Of a DNA stretch of 64,000 bases, positions 48,771 to 58,345 are shown piece after piece. The stretch's first letter is position 1, and each line of letters starts with the position of its first letter. Made by a program: the position numbers and the translations under genes. Origin of the DNA: Acanthosepion pharaonis (Eukaryota > Mollusca > Cephalopoda > Sepiida > Sepiidae); NCBI GenBank assembly GCA_903632075.3, contig CAHIKZ030000804.1, positions 1,449,501 to 1,513,500 on the forward strand. The letters are read 5' to 3'. The notes beneath the pieces are model-generated. The model ran no database searches, had not been told where the DNA came from, and worked only from the letters and a program-made list of their open reading frames with translations.

Positions 48771-49183
48771 TTATTAATATTATTAAATTCTTTATTCATT
48801 TCCATAAAATAGATCCCCAACACTTGCAATTTTTTTTATATCAGCAGCGTCCTTTCTTAAATTAAAATTTATTAATCTTATTTTCATTATATTTTCAATC
48901 TTCACTTTTCAATACAAATGGAATGGTATAACTGCAAGTTCTTGGTTGAAAGTTTATTCTATCACATTTATCGCCTATGGAAACTTCTTATTGTTACCTG
49001 TTGTTGAGTGTTTCCGCGTGCGTGTATTGAAATAAGCACAAACACATACGTAGGGAAAAATACTGGTATATCTGAAGAGGAAGTTACAACAGAGAGATTA
49101 GTAGGCAAACGAACGCAGGTTAGTCAGTAACAATCAGAAAGAGTATAAAGTCCAACTGTATCTTCCGGTAGAGAGACGGAAGT
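48767..49183. other. Left flank of the 50-kb LINE, nothing recognised
   Basis: Pre-insertion flank; joins logically to 55,868 onward. Confidence 0.5.
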
Positions 49184-49199
49184 GTGATGGTCACCTGAT
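49184..49199. repeat. Target-site duplication, 3' side of LINE
   Basis: GTGATGGTCACCTGAT, identical to 55,852-55,867. A 16-bp perfect direct repeat bracketing a minus-strand LINE is the expected product of target-primed insertion. Confidence 0.85.
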
Positions 49200-49987
49200 A
49201 ATATTTATTTGCATTAAAAAATACAAAATGTGGCACAAGGCCGAAAAGGGGATGGGGAATGACGGTCTTCATCTGTCTTAAATCTAAACTTAGCTAGTCG
49301 CAGACACTGACCCAAACATGCCAACAATAATCCAATCACCAAAACAACACATTCACTCCTACCTTTCTTACTACGTCCACCATAATATCTCAGTTTCTCT
49401 ATGAAGTCCTAACTAGTCCCCTTATTTACAAATATTGTTCATGGGGGAGGGTCATAAAAATAACAACTTTAAAAATCCCCAAATGACTATTTACAAAGTG
49501 CATTAAATATCTACAATAAACTGAACAAAATTGAGTTAGTAATAAAAACCCCCACAAACTATGAATGTGGCAGAAATATCAGTTAACCGGACGAAATCGA
49601 TGCGGGACTAAGAAAATAAAGACACATTCAAACCAAACAAGCGTTCACTCGAACACTCACTCATCCATACACAACAACAAATACGCAAAAAAAAAAACAC
49701 GAAACGAAAGGCGCCCCACATCCACCAGAAAACTGACATCACTAACCACCTAACGAGGGAGGGGATGGGGAATTAAACAAAAGTAAAAAAATAGGGACAG
49801 AAATAAAAGGGACCAATGAGCTTACATACCCTAGCTAAGTTAAACGGGAAAAAGAAAAGGAAAAACTAAATAAACAAAAACCTAGTCTAACCTAATATCT
49901 GGGTGGGTTGCCTACGTTCAACCCTGTTAGGACAAAATTCTGTACCTAACCGACATCCAAATGCCACTCTAGGTCAGCCCTTTCACT
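49200..49987 (-). other. 3' UTR of the LINE
   Basis: Non-coding stretch between the ORF2 stop and the target-site duplication. About 30 nt before the end it carries GGCCTTGTGCCACAT on the minus strand, identical to 15 nt of every main-array satellite monomer. Confidence 0.7.
49204..49209 (-). terminator. AATAAA polyadenylation signal of the LINE
   Basis: AATAAA on the minus strand, five to ten bases before the insertion junction, fits transcript end formation at the element's 3' end. Confidence 0.55.
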
Positions 49988-52900
49988 CTACACATTCGCG
50001 CAAGATTCACCCACCTTTTGCCGAATTCTGATGATGGGAGCCGCCGCCTTTCGTCTAATCTTGACTTTAAGCAGATGCTTAAAGTACAAGATCAGTTGGG
50101 AAGAGGTGAACTTCTCGCCTTCATAGAATCCCTTCTGTCGCGTCGTCCAAATCACGACTCGCATAACCCCTAGTAAGCAACAGAACACATAGTGTTCAGC
50201 CTTCGTCAATTGCGATACCACATTGCTACAAACAGAACTGGCTTCCAGGACAAAAAACTTTCCCTGCAGCATGCGAACCATGAGGCCTTCAACAAACTTG
50301 CACAACGGCACTACCGCCTCGCACTGAAAAAAAGGCGTGACCAATGGTCTCGACATTCCCAGTACAGCGACGACAGTTTGATATTTCTCCAAGCCTGCTG
50401 AACAAAGTCTTTTGCCGACCCAGAGGGCCCCACGAATCATCAGCCAGGTGAGTGATGCCTCATCGTTATTGAGACATTTCAGCCCAGGCGCCCAAGGCCA
50501 TATCGAGCGAGCCTCCTGCTTCATAAGACCGAGCTCGTCGATCAGACCATCTTGAACGGACCCCTAACTAACACTTGATATAATGCCTTACGAGACAACG
50601 CTTGGGCGTCAGAGAGGCCATCCGACGTCCGCAAGAGGAGTTTCAAAGCACGACGACATTCACGGTAGAAGGAGCACTCGCCACGAGGAGTACGACCGGC
50701 CTCCTCCACGCACGAGTGCACACTTCTCAGGGATGGGAAATGTTTTCGGACATCTTCTTTCCAAAAGGTGCCCACCTCATCCAAACCGCGACACATTCGG
50801 TCTAGAAAGGTAATGCGTAGCATATATTGACGAATCTCAATGCTAGGCATCCCCAGACCGCCCTCAGAGGGATGAAGGCAACAGATCTCGCGAGATGCCA
50901 TATGGGCCTTGCCTCTCCACAAGAAAGAGAACAAGGCCTTGACTAATGACATTAGTCGGGCATACGGGAGTGGAAGCACAGAAAGACGGTAGAGGAGGAT
51001 CGCATAGATGTGTGAACCACAAACCTCCGCCCTTCCCTTCAGGGAAAGTCCCTCCGAGACCACAGACTAGCCGCGGCCTCGGCCCGCCCCTGTACCTCCG
51101 ACCAATTCTTTTCCAACTGGAGATCAGGACCGAACCAGACGCCGAGAATCTTGATCGGCCCATCCGTCAGAGGAAAGGTCCGGGAAGAGAAACTCCCTTC
51201 CACGCACCCAACCGCAAGCCCACAGACTTATCGCGGTTGATTTTTGCCCCCGTCACCATCTCATACCCACTGATCTGCTTACTGACTTCGTTAATCTCGG
51301 CTCTGCTCGACACAAGAACCGAAACGTCGTCAGCATAGGCAGAATACCTGGCCGAGGTGGAAGCACCAGGCAGCGAAATACCGCGTAGGACCGGATTCGC
51401 CTTTAACTTGCGAAAGAAAGGCTCCAACGCAAGAACGTAAAGCAGAGGCGATAGCGGACAACCTTGACGAATGGAGCGAGACAATACGAAAGGCTTCGAT
51501 CTTACCCCATTCACTTCCACCAGCGCACTGGGGGGGTCGCATACAAGAGTCGGATCCAGGAGCGAAAGTCGGCTCCGAAACCGGCCGCCAAAAGGACAGC
51601 CTCCAGAAATCGATGGTCAACCCTATCGAAGGCCTTGGACTGATCTAAATTGATCAGCGCGGCTTCACTGTCGACTTGTTCTAAGATCAAGCGTACCATA
51701 TGAAGGTTATCCTGAATAGTCCTGCCCTTCACAGCACAAGTCTGTTCAGGGCCAATCAGACTAGACAGGACAAGCTGCAAACGGTTGGCTAAGACCTTCG
51801 CCAAAATCTTTAAGTCAGTGTTTAACATCGTTAAAGGGCGAAAGTTCCCTAACCCATCCCCACCGTCCTTGTCCTTACGCAGCAACTTTGATGACACCCC
51901 TGGTGAAGCGTTGAGGTAAAGACCCTGCCTCATCCAGTGGTTGTACATCAGTTCCAGCAAAGGAACAAAACGAGCGACAACCTCAAGTAAACTTCGTAGG
52001 GAAGACCATCTAATCCCAGAGACTTATCCAGGCCAACCTGCTTCAGCGCTTCCCAGATTTCCGACTCTGTTATGGGACCCTCGCACCTAGCCACTTCAGC
52101 TGCCGAGAGGCAGGGAAAGTCAGCTAAATAGGCGTCGAACTGAGCAGAGCTCAGACCGGGCTCCCTGGTGAAAAGCTCCTGAAAGTAATCTCGAAAGACC
52201 TCACATATGCCCGCGTCTGTAGTCACGGTCCGCTTATCCGGTAATGTGACGCACGCTATATGTCGCCTGGCCGCGTTTCGATTTTCCTCTACACGCAGTT
52301 CAGCGGCCATATTCGTTGCTTCAGAAGACATTCTTTTTAACCTAGCCCTAACTACCAGAGCTTGATCCTTCTTGATAAGCAAGGAGGCCAACTCTGCCTT
52401 AGCTAAGACTATGTCCCCACTAACACGGGATTTCACGGCCCGATCAACTTTTTCTACTAAAGACGTTTGCGCCGCTAACTTATCTAAATTGAGCCGACGA
52501 CTAAAATCGGCAGCAAACGTTCGAATCTTAGATTTTAAGTTGCCCCACCAGGCATTTCCCACAACCGCTCCCGTCAATTCCCTCTGGATCGTTAGTAGCA
52601 GCTGGTCCCGGAAACCCTGATCACTGAAAAGCGAACAGTTCAATTTCCAGTAACCAGCCAACCTAACCTTTAGGTTTATCTAAGTTTACACGGACCCGGA
52701 CAAGCCTATGATCCGTATAAACTATATAATGGAAACTTGGACACCCTAAGAGCCCTACATCGACTCTCTAACTAAGACTCGGTCCAGGTAGCTCGCACGC
52801 GAGCCAGGATCCGAGTTTCCACTAGTTGTCCAAGTCCATACTACCTCCCGAGGGTGTTCATTCCGGAACTTATCGACGAGATCAAACCCATCGATAAAGT

Positions 52901-53215
52901 CCCGAAATGGTTTCACATCCGGGTTGTTAGTACCTTTTTGTGCCCTATACGATCTATATCGGGGGTCAAGGACGGCATTCCAATCCCCCGCTAAAACTAC
53001 CCGACGAGACGTCGTCAAGAACGGCGCGATCTGCCGAAACAAAGCAGTCCGCTCGGAATGGCTATTGGGCGCATAAACCCCAATGAGACGAAGAAGCTTA
53101 TCCTTTATTGTAACATCCAGCACGCAAAGCCTGCCCGCCGGATCCGCGAAGACAAGGGTACACGTAGCCTTCAAAGACCTGCTCACTATCCAAAAACTGG
53201 GACCCTCCCTTTAAG
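49988..53215 (-). pseudogene. LINE ORF2: endonuclease (5'-truncated), reverse transcriptase, CCHC finger
   Basis: Read on the minus strand across frames. APE-type endonuclease middle and end: LRLIGVYAPNSHSERT, VLAGDWNAVLDPRY, VVWTWTT, ASYLDRVLV, YTDHRLVRVRVNLD. Reverse transcriptase: GLDKSLGLDGLPYEVYL, NFRPLTMLNTDLKILAKVLA, GRTIQDNLHMVRLI, ALINLDQSKAFDRVDH, SIRQGCPLSPLLYVLALEPF and the catalytic YADDVSVLV near 51,330. Post-RT: FLWRGKAHMASREI. Finger: CRRC-x8-H-x4-C near 50,320-50,375. The first 70-80 endonuclease residues, which should carry the catalytic Asn and Glu motifs, are absent. Frameshifts lie near 52,755, 52,675, 51,955, 51,533 (C7 run), 51,165, 51,070, 50,535 and 50,329 (T run). 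Confidence 0.9.
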
Positions 53216-53890
53216 TTTCTGACTTGCTCCATCCGAATCTGGGTCTAACAAATAGGCAGCAGCGGGCACCATTTTTAGAGATGACTGGGCCTCCTCTATC
53301 ATGCCCCAAATCTCCCGCGTACCCGGGCCAGTTCTGATAACGGTCAAGATCCTTTTTGCAGACGGGAAGTTTACGGGATTTTCCACCTCGACCCCATTTA
53401 TCTTCTGAAAGTTCCAGAGAACTTTTAAATCCTTTGGGTTTCTCGTCTGCCCGAACACCCTTTCTGCCTGGTCCCGGGATACGCGGCAGACGTCTTCCCC
53501 TGGGAGATATGGAGGTTTGATTTTTTTTTCTTCATGTCGGTCGTAGTTTGAGATTCGGGGCTTCTGCCCTTTTTTTGTGAGGTGAATGAGCGGGAGTGGA
53601 CATGGGTGAAGGATTTGGTGTGGTAGAGGGCGTCCAACCCGATGGTGTTCTTACTGGAGAAGGTTTGGACGAATGTATTTTTCTGACAGGTGAGTTCGAC
53701 AAAGATTTTTGGCGGAGGTGGCTTTGGTGAATTTAGATGAAGGGGAAGACGGGGCAGAGGATAGGGGGCCCGGTGCCCCCTTTTTTTTTATTTTTACCCC
53801 GTTTAGCGTCTAGTTCTTCTTTCAACTTTTTGAGATCTAAAATCTTCTGCCAGCTTGGTTCGTTCTTTTTTTGAGTTTCACTCGCATTTT
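53216..53890 (-). other. ORF1-ORF2 junction region of the LINE, partly deleted
   Basis: A minus-strand open frame (53,458-53,186) reads NPKDLKVLWNFQKINGVEVE and EIWGMIEEAQSSLK. It looks like ORF1 C-terminal or spacer sequence that runs directly into mid-endonuclease sequence near 53,200. A T/A-rich low-complexity patch lies at 53,775-53,800. Confidence 0.5.
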
Positions 53891-54826
53891 TCAGCATATG
53901 ACGCCGAGGCGTCGCCCCTCAGAGCTGGTAGAGGGAATGGGGCTGTAGGTGATTTTGTCCCTGGTGTCATGATGGGACTGAGGAACCGCTGTTTGGGTCT
54001 TCCTTGCCCCTAACCACGAGGGGGCCATTCCCATCATCCTTCTCCTTAACCACACTAGTGGCAGGCGTTGGCTTCGGGGGTAATGAGGATTGGACCCAAC
54101 CGAGGGACTTTGCCCATCGGTCCGCCTCGCAGCTAGGCCCATTACAGGCGCCGCGGATTTTTTCCTTATCGGCCAAGGGGGATTTTGGTCACCTACGACC
54201 GGAACTCCAGGGGCCTTCTTCCCTGGGCAGGAGGAGGAAAGGTGACCAGTCTCTCCACACCTCCAGCAAGTTGGTCGCCTACCAGTCACTATGACCGGCA
54301 TTTTCCAGTCGCCTAACACCAAACAGTTGGGGACGGACTTGAAGGCCTCTTGATCGAGCATTATATCGAAAGTCCATCCCCCGTTCAAATTGTCAGAGAG
54401 AGCCCCTAAAATTTGGCTGTACTGCATAAAAAATGCAGCCAGGAGCTCTCTCGAAATTTGAGGAGGAACCTCAAAAACGGCCACCCTGGTCCGCCTGCGG
54501 CCTTCATACTCGGTCCTTAATATCAGATCTTTCGTTATTAATTCTTTCTTGGCCATAGCCAGGCAATCTTCTGGTGTGGGCAGCAGAATGTCCCACATGA
54601 AGAAACCCCTACCCTTAATAATTCTTTGGGGTTTTATCCCCAGGGACAAAAGTGATTTGATCACGGTGTCTTTAGTGGAGCGACAAATCTTTCGGGTTTT
54701 CTTGTCGACCACAAAAACGGTCACCATTCTCTTTGAGAACATATCGAGTTCCTGGACAGTATCGACGAACCCATCTTTATTAACAAGATGGGCGTATCCT
54801 TTCGCCTTATCCAGGAAATCCGCCAT
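53891..54826 (-). CDS. LINE ORF1 protein with CCHC zinc knuckle
   Basis: An uninterrupted frame of about 311 codons from the ATG at 54,826 (MADFLDKAKGYAHLVNKDGF). The first 14 residues of the longest open frame start at a TTG, so I chose the first ATG. The middle (GFFMWDILLPTPEDCLAMAK, TRVAVFEVPPQISRELLAAF) resembles the RNA-recognition-like fold of LINE ORF1 proteins. At about residues 186-200 there is CWRCGETGHLSSSC, a C-x2-C-x4-H-x4-C nucleic-acid-binding knuckle. The tail is Pro/Ser/Arg-rich. The expected role is to bind the element's RNA. It is the only intact frame of the element; a 3' frameshift may have shortened it. Confidence 0.75.
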   Translation of the reverse strand: MADFLDKAKGYAHLVNKDGFVDTVQELDMFSKRMVTVFVVDKKTRKICRSTKDTVIKSLLSLGIKPQRIIKGRGFFMWDILLPTPEDCLAMAKKELITKDLILRTEYEGRRRTRVAVFEVPPQISRELLAAFFMQYSQILGALSDNLNGGWTFDIMLDQEAFKSVPNCLVLGDWKMPVIVTGRRPTCWRCGETGHLSSSCPGKKAPGVPVVGDQNPPWPIRKKSAAPVMGLAARRTDGQSPSVGSNPHYPRSQRLPLVWLRRRMMGMAPSWLGARKTQTAVPQSHHDTRDKITYSPIPSTSSEGRRLGVIC

Positions 54827-55851
54827 GTTCAGAATACAACTAGGTGGGGACTTCCAACAAGAGGGCAACTCCTCGGATGTCTTAACTTGTGACTGGTAAG
54901 TTTTAGAAATATCTCCATTCTTGGAGATACTCGATTGAGCGGATTTTGGGCTAACGTCAGCCCGCTTTTTCGTAGTTTTGTCATGTGGGTCGGCGTTGGC
55001 AGCCTTCTAAAAAAGGTCTTTTTTCACAACCGACCGACTTTTTCGTCGGCCATGTTGCTAGAGCGTGGAGACACTAGCGGGAAATTCCACACAAACAGGG
55101 GGAGGAGTTGTGGAAAAAAAATAAAACAATTAAAGCAGGCCTGGAAAACCCAGGAAATTAAAGTATAAAAAATAAACTAAAAGTAAAAAAATCAAATAAA
55201 TGACAGCAAGAAAATAAATAGGTAAGACTTTTTTTTAAAAAATAAAAATAAAAATGGCGCCCGAAGGCAGCCGAAAAAATGAAACTCCTCTCTTTTTTTT
55301 CAGAAATTCAAAACTGTACAAAAATAAAAAATAAAAATAAAAATAAAAGTTTTCGGCCGAAGCCGATAAAGAGAATAAATTAAAAGTAAAAACAAACTAG
55401 TCAGACCAAAAGGAAGAAAGCGACCAAAATCGCTAAAAAAAAAGGAAAAAAAAAAAAGAAATAAAAAACAAAGCTTTCTTTTTCTTTTGTCTTCAACTGT
55501 TCTTAAATTTTTAAAACTGAAAAGAAATAAACAAAAATAAGAAAGTAGTCGTCCGGTAAGACTTTGTCAAACCGGACTAAAAAAAGAAAAAATGTGGGCC
55601 GAAGCCCAAAAACAAATTAAAAACAAACAAAAGCAATGGAAAAAATTAAAAGAATAAAAAACTTAAATCAATAACTTATCAGAAAAAAACTTGAAAATTC
55701 CAGTAAAGTTCTTCCAAATAGGTAGACAGATCACAGAAACTGGCTCGCCACACAGTAGTATTATAAAAAAAATTCAAAAAATGACGTGCAACAATTAACA
55801 CGGGAGACAAGAAAAACAGTCAACAAAGGTCTGACTCGGAGGTCCTGCTCA
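54827..55851 (-). other. 5' UTR of the LINE with serial small hairpins
   Basis: Non-coding leader, T-rich on the sense strand. It contains perfect inverted repeats at 55,034-55,049 (CCGAC/GTCGG), 55,354-55,365 (CGGC-CGAA-GCCG), 55,551-55,577 (GTCCGGT/ACCGGAC) and 55,596-55,607 (GGGC-CGAA-GCCC), quoted on the plus strand. It probably also contains the internal promoter, which I cannot locate. Confidence 0.6.
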
Positions 55852-55867
55852 GTGATGGTCACCTGAT
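55852..55867. repeat. Target-site duplication, 5' side of LINE
   Basis: GTGATGGTCACCTGAT, identical to 49,184-49,199. Confidence 0.85.
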
Positions 55868-56684
<817 letters not shown>

Positions 56685-56690
56685 AGAAAC

Positions 56691-56749
56691 ATTTTTGAAA
56701 CAGGGTTAGAACTGTCTAAATAAAAAAAACATATTTTAAATCAATTAAT

Positions 56750-56755
<6 letters not shown>
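56691..56755 (+). mobile_element. Single arm of the 27.8-kb palindromic element
   Basis: ATTTTTGAAACA, GGTTAGAACTGT, AACATATTTTAAATCAATTA and TTTATAA match the reverse complement of the left arm at 27,813-27,877 almost base for base. Flanked by TA tracts on both sides; the other arm is absent. Confidence 0.75.

Positions 56756-56794
<39 letters not shown>
56756..56794. repeat. (TA)n microsatellite
   Basis: Pure TA run next to the palindrome arm. Confidence 0.95.
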
Positions 56795-56797
<3 letters not shown>

Positions 56798-56983
56798 CGG
56801 TAAGTATGGGCTTGTATATACATACTAACAAAATATGTATGTGTTACGAGCTGAACAAACAGAATAAATACTATCCTCCTAATTTTTTTTTTTTTTGAAT
56901 ATACGGGCATGAATTTTTCTGGCATAACATGACGATATTATTGAACAAAACGTGTAAGAATATATTAGTACTGCTGAAACAAA

Positions 56984-56986
<3 letters not shown>

Positions 56987-57030
<44 letters not shown>
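56987..57030. repeat. (TA)n microsatellite
   Basis: Pure TA run. Confidence 0.95.
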
Positions 57031-57033
<3 letters not shown>

Positions 57034-57552
57034 TTGTTGTAACGCACTTCATTCCAACGACATAAAGGGACGAGATCACATTTACACCTGCAAAGAATCT
57101 ATCTAAACTGAATATAAAATTTGTTACTACTACAACTAAAACGATATAAGACTTGGCAATACTCGACAAAATAATAAGCTGAAAACTTGAATGAGGAATT
57201 AACTTGATCGCCAGTAATAATTGTCACAAAAAATACACGAGAAACCTCAAGGAATCTAAATAAAATATTATATGCACTCAATAGGGATATTATATAAAAA
57301 ATATGCGTTGGTTGCCCACGGTGACGAGAATGGTCACTACTTTGAGCTAAAAAATGCTACTCTGATCAAGGGCGAATAGAAAACGTAAGATAATCTTCAG
57401 TAAATTTGCTTTCTGGCACCTACATTATTTCAGCACTCGTGACAGAAACCTTATTATCTAGTGTGGGATATGTACTAAAGGAAGTGATAGAAAGTAAAAA
57501 GAAAAACTCTAAATAAATCGCTTATGCCTAAAAAAAATCATTTGAAATTTAA

Positions 57553-57553
<1 letters not shown>
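57031..57553. other. AT-rich sequence, nothing recognised
   Basis: No feature identified. Confidence 0.45.
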
Positions 57554-57587
<34 letters not shown>

Positions 57588-57607
57588 CACGTGTGTGTGT
57601 GTGTGTA
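57554..57607. repeat. (CA)n(TG)n palindromic microsatellite
   Basis: CA run, ACGTGT centre, TG run: self-complementary over about 50 bp. Confidence 0.95.
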
Positions 57608-57608
57608 A

Positions 57609-57785
57609 TTAGGTCATTGAATATGACAGGCAAGGTGCTTTTATTTACTCTTTTTTTATACAATTTCTCTTGCAATCTAATTTTTTTTTCTCTTTTCAGA
57701 TGATAAATTATATAAAAACTGTCCGAATGTTCTTTTTATCCGAGCGCTTTCGGCTATACATTTAGCCATTTTCAAGGATTAATTA
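57609..57785. repeat. Dispersed repeat, copy related to 25.4 kb and to 58.1-58.35 kb
   Basis: The right part, on the minus strand, reads CCTTGAAAATGGCTAAATG, then TATAGCCGAAAGCGCTCGG, matching 25,456-25,490. The left part (TCATTGAATATGACAGG, then AAGGTGCTTTTATTTA) recurs inverted at 58,113-58,155. The middle (TATAAAAACTGTCCGAATGT) recurs in direct orientation at about 58,310-58,335. Confidence 0.55.
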
Positions 57786-58024
57786 TTTTAACTGTTAAAT
57801 AAGAAATAGTTTGTTGTATGTATATTTTATAAAATGTTTTCATTTTTCAAAACACGGTCAAAATAGTGTGTCCATGTTAATATTATTAAGTGCTTTTATG
57901 AATAAGTCTTCCATTTTTTTAGACTATATTTTTCATGTAGAAGATGCTATTATATTAGTGTTGTCAACAATTATGTTACGAATAATGCCCGGTTGGTCCC
58001 CATGAATATTATATGAAATCTAAT

Positions 58025-58025
<1 letters not shown>

Positions 58026-58106
<81 letters not shown>
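58026..58106. repeat. (TA)n microsatellite
   Basis: Pure TA run of about 80 bp. Confidence 0.95.
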
Positions 58107-58108
<2 letters not shown>

Positions 58109-58112
58109 TATC

Positions 58113-58345
58113 AAAAGAAACTAAATAAAAAGCACCTGGTCAGTCGTATTCAATGAAATTTGCATATATATATGTGTGTGTGTGTGTCTGAGAGTGTGTT
58201 TCTCTGTGCGTGTGTGTGTGTTTTCGTGAATGAGTATGCACGTCTATTTCGAATAAGTACAATAATAAGTATATTTTTCTCCCTTGTATTTTTCTATTCC
58301 GTAGATATATTACACAAAAACTGTCTAAATGTTATATTTTTCCAT
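58113..58345. repeat. Rearranged copy of the 57.6-kb dispersed repeat
   Basis: Contains the inverted block at 58,113-58,155, a TG-rich patch and the direct block ACAAAAACTGTCTAAATGTT. Suggests two nested or rearranged insertions of one family. Confidence 0.45.

Larger units (their letters stand above)
49200..55851 (-). mobile_element. Non-LTR retrotransposon, L1/Tx1-like, ~6.65 kb
   Basis: Bounded by the 16-bp duplication. On the minus strand it has a hairpin-bearing 5' UTR of about 1 kb (55,851-54,827), ORF1 with a CCHC knuckle, an inter-ORF region, ORF2 with endonuclease, reverse transcriptase and a C-terminal CCHC finger, and a 3' UTR of about 0.8 kb. The 3' UTR ends in ATGCAAATAAATATT, which contains an AATAAA signal, with no long poly(A). 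The Tx1-like assignment rests on the domain order and on the post-RT block (FLWRGKAHMASREI, EGGLGMPSIEI); it is from memory and unverified. The copy is inactive because ORF2 is broken. Confidence 0.85.

Noticed and set aside
50946..51338. Plus-strand open frame of 130 codons inside the LINE
   Set aside because: Antisense shadow of the GC-rich ORF2 reverse-transcriptase region.
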